Shown here: positions 1 through 6,745 of the stretch, piece by piece | How the letters are laid out: the number at the start of each line of letters is the position of its first letter | How positions within the stretch are numbered: position 1 is the stretch's first letter | NCBI GenBank assembly: GCA_031386665.1 | Contig: JANNCN010000105.1 | Span: forward strand, 1 to 18,120 | Source: JANYCG01 sp031386665 | Lineage (GTDB): Bacteria > Pseudomonadota > Gammaproteobacteria > Burkholderiales > Burkholderiaceae_C | DNA: 18,120 bases | Direction: 5' to 3' | Made by a program: the position numbers and the translations under genes | Notes under the pieces: model-generated | The model's database searches: none | What the model was told of the DNA's origin: nothing | What the model saw: the letters and a program-made list of their open reading frames with translations, nothing else

Positions 1-1382
1 GCCTCAATCTCATCCGCCTTCACTGGCACGCCACGAGAAATCAGCTCGCAGCCGTGATCGGTCACGATGGCGTCGTCTTCAATGCGAATCCCGATGTTGT
101 GAAACTTCTCGGGCACGCCGGGCGCGGGGCGCACATAGATGCCTGGCTCAATCGTCAGCGCCATACCGGGATGCAGCACACGGGCAGGGCGGTCAATGAT
201 GGTGTCCCCCGTCAGCGCGTCTTTGCGGGTGCTGGTTTGGCCCAATTGCGAGGGTTCCAGGTAGGCCCCGCAATCGTGCACGTCCATGCCAATCCAGTGG
301 CCGGTGCGGTGCATGTAAAACTGAAAATAGCTGCGGTTGTCAATCACGTCTTGCAGGCTGCCGACTTTGTTTTTATCCAGCAGGCCCACGTCCAGCATGC
401 CTTGCGCCAAGACTTTGACGCTGGCTTCGTGCGGGTCGGTGAAGCGCGCGCCTGCGTGGGTTGCGGCAATGGCGGCCTCTTGCGATGCCAGCACCAGGTC
501 GTACAGCTCGCGTTGCGGCGCTGTGAATTTGCCATTGGCCGGGAAGGTGCGGGTGATGTCGCTGGCGTAACCGTCCAGCTCGCAACCCGCGTCGATCAGC
601 ACCAGTTCGCCACTGCGCACAGGGGCGGCGTCGGCGCGGTAATGCAGCACGCAAGCGTTGGCACCCGCTGCGACGATGGAGCCATAAGCCGGGTATTGCG
701 AGCCGTGCAAGCGAAACTCATGCAGCAATTCAGCATCCAAATGGTATTCACGCACTTGCTTGCCTTCGCGCAACATTTTGGCCGACAGCTGCATGGCGCG
801 AATGTGCGCCCCTGCGCTGATCTGCGCGGCGCGGCGCATGGTGGCTTGCTCGGACGCGTCTTTGACCAAGCGCATCTCGTCCAGCAGCGTGCACACGTCG
901 CGCTGCTGGTCTGGGCACATGGCGCCATAGCGAATGCGAGCGCGCAAGCTACCCAACCAGCCGTCAACCCGCGTCTCCAGCGCTTTGTGGGTGGCAAACG
1001 GAAACCACACGACGCTGCGGTTGTCCAGCAGTTTGGGCATTTGCGCATCAAGTTCAGCCACTGAAAAAGCGGCGTGCACGCCTAATACATCGGGTGCCGC
1101 CTGCGGCCCTAGCCGAATGCCGTCCCATATCTCGCGCTCCAAGTCTTTCGGGTTGCAAAACAGGGTCGATTTGCCGTCGCCCGTGACCACTAGCCAGCCG
1201 CTGGGCTCGCTAAAGCCGGTCAGGTAATAAAAATAGCTGTCGGCACGGTACAGAAAATCGCTGTCCCGGTTGCGCTGTTGTTCGGGCGCGGTGGGGATGA
1301 TGGCGATGCCGTTGGGGCCCAATTGGGTCGCCAAGTTCGCGCGGCGTTTGGCGTACAAAGACGATGGGGTGTCGGAATTCAT
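1..1382 (-). CDS. pepP: Xaa-Pro aminopeptidase PepP, 3' end cut by window edge
   Basis: This is a cytoplasmic M24-family metallopeptidase that removes an N-terminal residue preceding proline. The ATG at 1382 opens a frame that stays open to base 1; about 460 codons are present. E. coli PepP has about 441 residues, and the last visible residues (NIGIRIEDDAIVT followed by VKADEIEA) match the extreme C-terminal part of the family, so only a few residues are missing. The N-terminal domain contains YFYYLTGFSEP. The catalytic domain shows the two-aspartate metal motif (LIDAGCELDGYASDITRTF), the histidine motif HRTGHWIGMDVHD and the glutamate motif LTIEPGIYV. It is the last gene of a minus-strand run after speD and murU, 112 bases downstream of murU, so it may also have its own promoter. 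The family assignment is firm; the in vivo substrate is not shown. Confidence 0.95.
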   Translation of the reverse strand, partial: MNSDTPSSLYAKRRANLATQLGPNGIAIIPTAPEQQRNRDSDFLYRADSYFYYLTGFSEPSGWLVVTGDGKSTLFCNPKDLEREIWDGIRLGPQAAPDVLGVHAAFSVAELDAQMPKLLDNRSVVWFPFATHKALETRVDGWLGSLRARIRYGAMCPDQQRDVCTLLDEMRLVKDASEQATMRRAAQISAGAHIRAMQLSAKMLREGKQVREYHLDAELLHEFRLHGSQYPAYGSIVAAGANACVLHYRADAAPVRSGELVLIDAGCELDGYASDITRTFPANGKFTAPQRELYDLVLASQEAAIAATHAGARFTDPHEASVKVLAQGMLDVGLLDKNKVGSLQDVIDNRSYFQFYMHRTGHWIGMDVHDCGAYLEPSQLGQTSTRKDALTGDTIIDRPARVLHPGMALTIEPGIYVRPAPGVPEKFHNIGIRIEDDAIVTDHGCELISRGVPVKADEIE

Positions 1383-1494
1383 GGTGGGGCTTCAATCGGT
1401 TGGAAATTAATCGGCTGAAAAGTGACTTGAATCAGAACCCACAATGGTAGCCAGTTTCGACTTGGCTTGGGGGACGGCGGATTGACCCGAAGGC

Positions 1495-2322
1495 TTAGGC
1501 CGCTTGATTGAGCTGCTGCAGGCGCTCTGGCGTGCCTACGTCGGTCCAACGACCCAAGTAGATTTCCGCCGAGACGCGCCCGGCGTCCATGCCGGCTCGC
1601 ATCAACGGAAGCAGCGGCGCTTTGATGCCTGACGGGTTGCCAGCGGGAATGCTGCAAAACGGTGACGAAAAAAAATCGCGGTGAAACAAGCCCACAGTGC
1701 TGTAGGTGTACATCGGAGCGACCGAACCTTTGGGCCAATTCAACGCCAAGCCGTCTGCCGACAAACCAAAGTCGCCGCCCGGGTTGTGATCGGGGTTGGG
1801 CACGAGCCAAAGGTGGGCCAAGTTGCCGCTGCGTTTAAATCGATCCACCGCCCCTTGGGTGAACTCAAAATCAGGTGCGAAAACATCACCTGCCAGCACC
1901 CAAAATACATCACCCAAGCTCGACAGCACCCGGGCCACGCCGCCTGCGGTTTCCAGGGCACCGCCAAAGTCGTGAGCTTCGTGCGAGTAAGTGATGCGGG
2001 TGGCGATGGGTGGCGGGATGGGTGGTTGCGTGTTTGGCAAGGGCAGGTTTAACGGATGCCTGTTTGCAGGGGGCAGGTTGCCGGTTTGAGCCTCGATTTC
2101 ACGACCGCTGGCCAGAAAAGAGGTCCCAAACGTTTGAACGATCACCTCGCCCAACCAAGCGGTGTTGACCACCACATCAAAAAAACCGCCGCGCGCCAAG
2201 GCTTCCAGAGGCCATTGCATCAGTGGCTTGCCCTGCACCTGCAGCAGAGGCTTGGGCGTGACATCGGTCAGCGGGCGCATTCGCTCGCCGCGGCCTGCGG
2301 CCAAAATTAAAGCTCGCGTCAT
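1495..2322 (-). CDS. murU: N-acetylmuramate-1-phosphate uridylyltransferase MurU family nucleotidyltransferase
   Basis: The predicted role is to join UTP and MurNAc-1-phosphate to give UDP-MurNAc in the cell-wall recycling bypass known from Pseudomonas. The protein has 275 residues. Residues 6-27 carry the nucleotide-binding signature (LAAGRGERMRPLTD then PKPLL). Residues 121-129 (GALETAGGV) and the metal-binding LAGDV at 143-147 are typical, and RWTDVGTPERL near 258-268 is the conserved C-terminal motif. It is longer than usual members (about 220-240 residues) because of a proline-rich insertion at about residues 80-108. Its ATG overlaps the speD stop codon in an ATGA arrangement, suggesting translational coupling. 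The partner kinase AmgK, often adjacent in other genomes, is not in this window. A related sugar-nucleotide transferase is possible, but MurU fits best with pepP beside it. Confidence 0.87.
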   Translation of the reverse strand: MTRALILAAGRGERMRPLTDVTPKPLLQVQGKPLMQWPLEALARGGFFDVVVNTAWLGEVIVQTFGTSFLASGREIEAQTGNLPPANRHPLNLPLPNTQPPIPPPIATRITYSHEAHDFGGALETAGGVARVLSSLGDVFWVLAGDVFAPDFEFTQGAVDRFKRSGNLAHLWLVPNPDHNPGGDFGLSADGLALNWPKGSVAPMYTYSTVGLFHRDFFSSPFCSIPAGNPSGIKAPLLPLMRAGMDAGRVSAEIYLGRWTDVGTPERLQQLNQAA

Positions 2323-2696
2323 TGAGCAGATCCCCGCGCCAGTGATTGTCTAGCAACTTGACCTGGCTCAAACAAGGAAATCAAGGCCTCCAAAAGAGCC
2401 TTCGCCTTGTCCGAGTGATCGCCCCCAAAATTACAAACATAAACATCCAGCGTCACCGCCCGCAGCTCGGGCCAAGTGTGGACACACAGATGTGATTCGG
2501 CCAACAGCACGGTTGCCGTCACGCCAGACGGGCCAAGCGACGTGGGCGCGAAGGCGTGAACCAGATGCGCCACCGCCTGCAAGCCAGCCATTTGGACAGC
2601 CGCCACGCAGTGCGCACCCAAGCGCGGGGCATCGGTCAGCCACAGGGCGTCGCAGGCGCAATCGTGAAGATCGGCGGTGAGATGAAGTCCTTGCAT
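2319..2696 (-). CDS. speD: S-adenosylmethionine decarboxylase (SpeD family, class 1B, pyruvoyl-dependent)
   Basis: Members cleave themselves between Glu and Ser to create a pyruvoyl cofactor, then decarboxylate AdoMet for spermidine synthesis. The product has 125 residues, the short class found in Bacillus and Thermotoga. Glu67-Ser68 (LLAESHLCVHTWPE) is the predicted processing site, His73 the processing residue and Cys88 (VYVCNFGG) the catalytic acid. All three lie exactly five residues later than Ser63, His68 and Cys83 of the Thermotoga enzyme. Its stop overlaps the murU start by 4 bases. No speE spermidine synthase is present in the window. Some SpeD homologues are known to have been repurposed as ornithine or arginine decarboxylases, so substrate identity is likely but unproven. 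The ATG at 2696 is chosen because the protein then starts directly with the expected first strand (GLHLTADLH). Confidence 0.9.
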   Translation of the reverse strand: MQGLHLTADLHDCACDALWLTDAPRLGAHCVAAVQMAGLQAVAHLVHAFAPTSLGPSGVTATVLLAESHLCVHTWPELRAVTLDVYVCNFGGDHSDKAKALLEALISLFEPGQVARQSLARGSAQ

Positions 2697-2701
2697 GGTT
2701 G

Positions 2702-2724
2702 CTGAAATTCAGCGCGCATTTCAG
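2702..2724. promoter_or_regulatory. inverted repeat just upstream of speD
   Basis: A 7-base inverted repeat (CTGAAAT, 9 bases, ATTTCAG) lies immediately upstream of the speD start, overlapping a second small one, GCTGAA-A-TTCAGC, at 2701-2713. It would fall in the 5' leader or ribosome-binding zone of speD-murU mRNA, so it could be an operator or an mRNA hairpin. No function is known to me, and short inverted repeats of this kind also arise by chance. Confidence 0.25.
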
Positions 2725-2940
2725 TAAAAAGAGTGCTTTGACGGAACTGCCAAGCATTGCTTCAGTGTAGTTTCGGTCACCTTACTATTGATTTTAGTGC
2801 TTCCGTACGACTCCTCCACCCGTTATTGGCGACTAAGCTTGATCCAGGTGCTCAGAAGTCAGCAATTGGTTCGCACCCGGTGCCAGTGCGATGCAGTTCT
2901 CCCCTTTTTCATTCGAAATTCTCATGGCTACACCAGTTGT

Positions 2941-3216
2941 TTAGCCTGCCATCGTCAGCAGATGGCGGATGTCCACATTGACCGGGTCAAACTTGGCGCG
3001 AAAAATGTGGCCGTAATCAACGTCAACCACACAACCTATGAGACTGAGTCTTGGGCCTAGACGCGCGGCAGCGATGGCTTGGGCGGCTTTAGCACAATCA
3101 ATTGAGCTAAATGTCGCATGAACTTTCCGGGACCAGGCGCGGGCTTTCACTGAAACCACTTGGCGAAGCTTGGCAGCGTATGCTGCCGTTCGCGTGGCGT
3201 CCGAGGGGCGGTTCAT
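2941..3216 (-). CDS. possible small hypothetical protein, unrecognised
   Basis: A 91-residue frame starts at an ATG at 3216 and ends with TAA, divergent from the LacI-family gene. It begins MNRPSDATRTAAYAAKL and ends with VDIRHLLTMAG. Third codon positions are fairly rich in G and C, as in the neighbouring genes, which is the only positive sign of coding. There is no recognisable domain, signal peptide or clear ribosome-binding site. The candidate LacI-family operator at 3088-3111 lies inside it, which argues that the region is regulatory or a gene remnant rather than an active gene. It may not be real. Confidence 0.25.
   Translation of the reverse strand: MNRPSDATRTAAYAAKLRQVVSVKARAWSRKVHATFSSIDCAKAAQAIAAARLGPRLSLIGCVVDVDYGHIFRAKFDPVNVDIRHLLTMAG
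3088..3111. promoter_or_regulatory. candidate operator of the LacI-family regulator (own promoter)
   Basis: A 24-base palindrome with 10 of 12 base pairs matched is built on the core AGCACAATCAATTGAGCT at 3091-3108. The core agrees at 14 of 18 positions with the palindrome at 4486-4503 upstream of the transporter operon. It lies about 135 bases before the regulator's ATG, which suggests autoregulation. The centre is CA rather than the CG usual in LacI-family operators. The link to this regulator is inferred from shared sequence and position. Confidence 0.5.
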
Positions 3217-3245
3217 AATTGAATGATGCAACATTCGATGAAAAA

Positions 3246-4265
3246 ATGACCAATTCGAGATCGACAATTTACGACATTGCGGAACTTGCGGGGAGCTCTG
3301 CGGGCACCGTTAGCGCCGTGTTGAATGGGACCTGGCAACAACGCCGTATCAGTCCAGCGACCGCTGAGACGGTCCAACAGATAGCCGCCAAATTGAAATA
3401 CAACGTCAATCGACAGGCCAGTGGACTTCGTAAAAGCCGCTCAGGCTTGATCGGAATGATCATCCCTATTCACGACAATCGGTTTTTCAGCTCGATGTCC
3501 CAAACCTTTGAGCGCTTCGCGCGGGAGCGGGACTTACATCCAATTGTGGTCAGTACGCTTCGCGATCCAGCTCTAGAGGTCGAGACGGTCAAGACGTTGC
3601 TTTCTTATCAAATTGAGTACCTGCTTGTGACGGGGGCTACAAAGCCTGACGAAGTGAGCAAGATATGCAAGCACCATGGAGTGAATCATCTCAATCTTGA
3701 CCTGCCAGGCACGAAAGCGCCCTCTGTGGTGAGCGACAATTATTGGGGTTCCCAGAAGTTGACAGAGGGAATTTTGAGAAGATCAAAAGTCAATAAAAAT
3801 TCAGGTCGAGATGCGTTGTATTTTTTGGGAGGCGTCGAAAACGACTATGCCACCAAAGGAAGGATTCGAGGCTTCGAAGACAGTGTGATTAAAGCGTTCG
3901 GTTCCATGAATCCAGCACAGATTGATGTCTGCGGATATGAAGCCGAATTAGCCAACACAGCCATCGAAAAGCTCTACAAAAATTTAGGCGGCCTACCTAA
4001 AGGCCTATTCATCAATTCCACGCAGCCTTTGGAAGGCGTTGTGAGATTTCTGAAAACCTTGCCTGCCAAGGAACTCGAAGAGTGCACTTTTGGATGCTAT
4101 GACTGGGATCCGTTTGCAGCCTTTTTGAGCTTTCCTTTGCTGATGGTCAAGCAGAACACAGAAGAGCTGATGCGCAAGGCGTTTGAATTGATTGATACAG
4201 GCGATTTGCGCGGCAATAAAGTGTTTGAAATCAAGCCTGCTTTGGTCAGCAGCGAAGAACGTTAG
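3246..4265 (+). CDS. LacI-family transcriptional regulator of the sugar-transport operon
   Basis: This DNA-binding regulator of 339 residues probably represses the downstream transporter-kinase operon until its ligand is present. The helix-turn-helix occupies about residues 7-28 (TIYDIAELAG then TVSAVLNG). The hinge helix at about 52-65 contains Leu61, the residue that usually wedges into the operator centre. The rest resembles a two-lobed periplasmic-binding-protein fold, starting GLIGMIIP and including a VVSDN segment. The ATG at 3246 is preferred because it puts the helix-turn-helix at the usual position; a TTG at 3219 would add nine residues. There is no strong ribosome-binding site. The usual specificity positions of the recognition helix are Ala19, Gly20 and Ala24, all small. 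The gene is much more A/T-rich than speD or tkt and ends in its own terminator. The ligand cannot be read from the sequence. Confidence 0.93.
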   Translation: MTNSRSTIYDIAELAGSSAGTVSAVLNGTWQQRRISPATAETVQQIAAKLKYNVNRQASGLRKSRSGLIGMIIPIHDNRFFSSMSQTFERFARERDLHPIVVSTLRDPALEVETVKTLLSYQIEYLLVTGATKPDEVSKICKHHGVNHLNLDLPGTKAPSVVSDNYWGSQKLTEGILRRSKVNKNSGRDALYFLGGVENDYATKGRIRGFEDSVIKAFGSMNPAQIDVCGYEAELANTAIEKLYKNLGGLPKGLFINSTQPLEGVVRFLKTLPAKELEECTFGCYDWDPFAAFLSFPLLMVKQNTEELMRKAFELIDTGDLRGNKVFEIKPALVSSEER

Positions 4266-4293
4266 GCGCAGCACTCCATCAGAGCAGCATTTC

Positions 4294-4328
4294 TGCATGT
4301 GGAGCGGCACTGTGCTCCTGCATTTTTT
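4294..4328 (+). terminator. intrinsic terminator of the LacI-family gene
   Basis: The stem TGCA plus GGAGC pairs with GCTCC plus TGCA, with a TGT bulge on the left arm and an 8-base loop. It is followed directly by six T. It starts 28 bases after the regulator's stop codon, so the regulator and the transporter genes are probably separate transcripts. Confidence 0.7.
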
Positions 4329-4485
4329 AGATCAACCCTTCCCGGTTGGTATTTGCGTGCAATAGGCCTCTCCCACTGCTTGCTCGGAAGTTACCGGATA
4401 TTGCAAGGTGCGTGTGCGCACCCGAGCCCGAAATCGGTACATAGGGAAACTACGGATGACATAGAGAAGAACTTTAACCAAAATA

Positions 4486-4503
4486 TGCACAATCGATTGC
4501 GCA
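4486..4503. promoter_or_regulatory. candidate LacI-family operator upstream of the transporter operon
   Basis: TGCACAATCGATTGCGCA is an 18-base palindrome with 8 of 9 pairs matched and a central CG, the classic geometry of LacI-family operators. It lies 89 bases before the first permease gene and downstream of the regulator's terminator. A sister site lies upstream of the regulator at 3088-3111. The remainder of 4266-4592 holds the terminator and a leader without a clear -35/-10 pair; the short open frames there are not convincing. Confidence 0.65.
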
Positions 4504-4592
4504 AATTCTCGTGTGAAGTTGGCAAGGTCGAATAAAAATCGCAACTTGGGTATCAGCACTTAGCTTAACGCGTCAATACGGGCAGCATATAT

Positions 4593-5585
4593 ATGAAAGA
4601 CATTTTGACCCGCGACAAGCAGCTCTTGTTCTTGCTGTCGGTGAATGCAGTTGTTGTGCTGCTTGCAACGCTTTACTCCAGAGGCCAGTTCATGGAGTTG
4701 GATAGTTTGCAGTCTATGGCGGGTCAATTGCCTGAACTGGGATTGTTGGCGATCGGTGTTGGATTGGCGATGATTGCCGGAAACGGCGGAATCGATTTGT
4801 CGGTGGTGGCTATCGCTAACTTGGCAGGCATCGTTGCTGGCCGCACCGCCAGCCTACTGTTTGCGGCAGACAGTGAACCATTAGCTTACGTGATCAGTTT
4901 CACCTGTATCACCCTCTGCACTGGCCTGGTCTGCGGATTGGTCAACGGCGCCCTGGTGGCCTACGCGCGGCTCACGCCCATATTGTCGACCCTGGGCACG
5001 CAACTGCTGTACACAGGCATCGCCGTCGTGCTGACCAATGGCTCAGCCTATCGTCTAGGCTACAGCGAAGAGCTGTCCTTTCTTGGAAATGGCGTCATCT
5101 GGAACGTGCCGGTGCCGTTCATCGTGTTCATCGTCACCCTTGGCATGGCAGGTGCTCTGCTGAAGCACAGCATATTTGGTATTCAACTATTTTTGGTAGG
5201 TACCAATCAAAAAGCGGCTGACTACGCTGGCATTCCGCGCGCCAAGGTGCTGCTCCTCACCTATGCGGCCAGTGGTCTGGTAGCTGCTGTTGCGGGCGTA
5301 ATCATCGCTTCACGGACGTCAAGCGTGAAGTGGGACTACGGAAGCTCTTATCTTCTTATCGCTATCTTGATTGCCGTCATGGCGGGTATCAAGCCGTCTG
5401 GTGGCTATGGCCGTATGGTGTGTTTGCTGTTTTCCACCATTGCCTTGCAGGTCATTTCCAGCTCGTTCAACCTGTTCGACATCTCCAGCTTCTTTCGAGA
5501 CTGCGCATGGGGTTTGATGCTCCTGCTGTTTCTCTACGCGTCAACAGACCACTTTTGGATACGGTTCAGTAAAGGACTTAGATAA
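4593..5585 (+). CDS. ABC transporter permease, RbsC-like (CUT2 family), first of two
   Basis: This inner-membrane subunit of 330 residues forms the translocation path of a ribose-type sugar importer. The protein is almost entirely hydrophobic segments. Family features include the GNGGIDLSV motif at about residues 63-71, the LVCGLVNGALVAY segment, and the cytoplasmic loop VGTNQKAADYAGI that contacts the ATPase. Length is normal for RbsC relatives. The ATG at 4593 follows only a weak GGGC-type ribosome-binding site. It is the first gene of the operon, placed before the binding protein and well away from permease 2 at 8315, which suggests the two form a heterodimer as in LsrC/LsrD or rhizobial RhaP/RhaQ systems. 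Substrate unknown. Confidence 0.92.
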   Translation: MKDILTRDKQLLFLLSVNAVVVLLATLYSRGQFMELDSLQSMAGQLPELGLLAIGVGLAMIAGNGGIDLSVVAIANLAGIVAGRTASLLFAADSEPLAYVISFTCITLCTGLVCGLVNGALVAYARLTPILSTLGTQLLYTGIAVVLTNGSAYRLGYSEELSFLGNGVIWNVPVPFIVFIVTLGMAGALLKHSIFGIQLFLVGTNQKAADYAGIPRAKVLLLTYAASGLVAAVAGVIIASRTSSVKWDYGSSYLLIAILIAVMAGIKPSGGYGRMVCLLFSTIALQVISSSFNLFDISSFFRDCAWGLMLLLFLYASTDHFWIRFSKGLR

Positions 5586-5660
5586 AAAAACTTGCCAGTG
5601 CAGGCTCCCCATGCATTGACCAAGAATCGAACTCGGGGATTAACTTCTACGGAGATAAAG

Positions 5661-6662
5661 ATGAAACGCAAATTAGCATTGGCATTGGCCGCAATGGCGG
5701 TAGCAGGCGGCGCGACGGTATTGCAAGCGCAGGGAAAAGACAAAACCATTGCCACCGTCGTCAAGATTACAGGAATCAACTGGTTCAACCGCATGGAGGT
5801 GGGGGTCAAAGAGTTTGGTGAAAAAAACGCGGGTTTCAAAACATCGCAAAGCGGCCCAGGTCAAGCAGATGCAGCGCAGCAATTGCGCATGATCGAAGAC
5901 TTGCTGGCGAAGAAGGTGGACGCATTGGCCATTGTTCCCAATGATCCCTCTGCATTGGAGCCATTATTCAAAAGAGCGATGGATCGTGGCGTGATTGTCA
6001 TCACGCATGAAGCTGAGAGTCAAAAAAATGCCCACGCTGACATTGAAGCCTTTGACAACAGCGCCTACGGCGCCCGCCTGAATGACCGATTGGCGGCCTG
6101 CATGGGTAACGAGGGCAAATGGACATCATTTGTTGCATCGCTGGGCAATGAATCCCATAACCAATGGGCCGACGGCGGCGCAAACAACGCGAAGGCCAAG
6201 TACGCCAAAATGGTTCTGGTGGATGCCAAAAACGAATCCACCAATGATGCCAACAAGGCTTACGAAAAAGCCAAAGAAATCTTGCGCAAGCACCCAGATA
6301 TCAAAGGCTTCCAAGGCTCTTCATCCCTTGACGTTCTAGGTATTGGTCGGGCTATTGATGAGGCTGGCTTGCAGGCAAAAACCTGTGTATTTGGTACAGG
6401 ATTGCCGAACGACAGTGCAAAATTCCTGGAGTCGGGTGCGATTGACGGTATTTCATTTTGGGACCCCAAAGATGCAGGCCTAGCCATGAACAAACTTGCG
6501 CAAATTCTGCTCAATAAAAAGCAAATTACAGACGGCATGGATCTGGGCGTCAAAGGCTACGAAAAAGTCAAAGTCACCAAAGGCGCAGGTTCTGGTGTTG
6601 TCGTCAAAGGCCAAGCGTGGGTGGACGTCGATAAGTCGAACTACAAGCAGTACCCGTTCTAA
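5661..6662 (+). CDS. periplasmic sugar-type substrate-binding protein
   Basis: This is the soluble binding protein that captures the substrate and delivers it to the permeases. The ATG at 5661 is chosen because GGAG lies six bases upstream and a clean Sec signal peptide follows (MKRKLALALAAMAVAGGATV, likely cut after Ala23). An upstream ATG-free extension from 5592 would bury the signal. The 333-residue protein has the two-lobed peripla-BP_4 layout: SGPGQADAAQQLRMIEDLL, then VDALAIVPNDPSALEPLFKRA, GVIVITHEAES, and a second lobe with GFQGSSSLDVLG. This resembles RhaS and LsrB (autoinducer-2) type binding proteins more than ribose RbsB, but the ligand cannot be assigned. A small hairpin follows the gene and may favour high expression of this subunit. 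Confidence 0.92.
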   Translation: MKRKLALALAAMAVAGGATVLQAQGKDKTIATVVKITGINWFNRMEVGVKEFGEKNAGFKTSQSGPGQADAAQQLRMIEDLLAKKVDALAIVPNDPSALEPLFKRAMDRGVIVITHEAESQKNAHADIEAFDNSAYGARLNDRLAACMGNEGKWTSFVASLGNESHNQWADGGANNAKAKYAKMVLVDAKNESTNDANKAYEKAKEILRKHPDIKGFQGSSSLDVLGIGRAIDEAGLQAKTCVFGTGLPNDSAKFLESGAIDGISFWDPKDAGLAMNKLAQILLNKKQITDGMDLGVKGYEKVKVTKGAGSGVVVKGQAWVDVDKSNYKQYPF

Positions 6663-6688
6663 ATTTCAAGTCAAAACACCTGTGGGCA

Positions 6689-6705
6689 GTGGGATGAAAT
6701 CTCAC
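6689..6705 (+). other. hairpin in the gap between binding-protein and ATPase genes
   Basis: GTGGGAT and ATCTCAC pair over seven positions (one G-T) around a GAA loop; an outer ACACC (6676-6680) and GGTGT (6714-6718) could extend it. There is no T run, so it is not an obvious terminator. In many ABC operons such a hairpin protects the binding-protein mRNA from 3' decay; that role is an inference here. Confidence 0.3.
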
Positions 6706-6745
6706 GACTTCTGGGTGTCTGGCTCTATACCGTTGTAGTCACCCC

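Larger units (their letters stand above)
2725..3245. other. intergenic region between divergent speD and the LacI-family gene
   Basis: This stretch of about 520 bases separates two divergent transcription units, so it must hold promoters for both. I see no convincing -35/-10 pair. It contains a 24-base palindrome resembling the operator upstream of the transporter genes (annotated separately) and one weak minus-strand open frame. Short plus-strand frames at 2757-2981 and 2788-3060 have no recognisable domain and poor codon character. No RNA gene was seen. Confidence 0.6.

Noticed and set aside
54..1064. 336-residue plus-strand open frame
   Set aside because: Antisense to pepP, whose frame has all the peptidase motifs; the long antisense frame results from G/C-rich codon structure.
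2757..3060. Two short plus-strand frames upstream of the LacI-family gene
   Set aside because: No ribosome-binding site, no domain and poor codon character; treated as intergenic.
4299..4535. 78-residue plus-strand frame between the LacI-family gene and permease 1
   Set aside because: It begins inside the terminator hairpin, covers the operator and has no protein-like character.
4504..4592. A sigma-70 promoter directly before permease 1
   Set aside because: Several A/T-rich hexamers exist (for example near 4520-4545), but none has a credible -35/-10 pair at 16-18 base spacing, so none was annotated.
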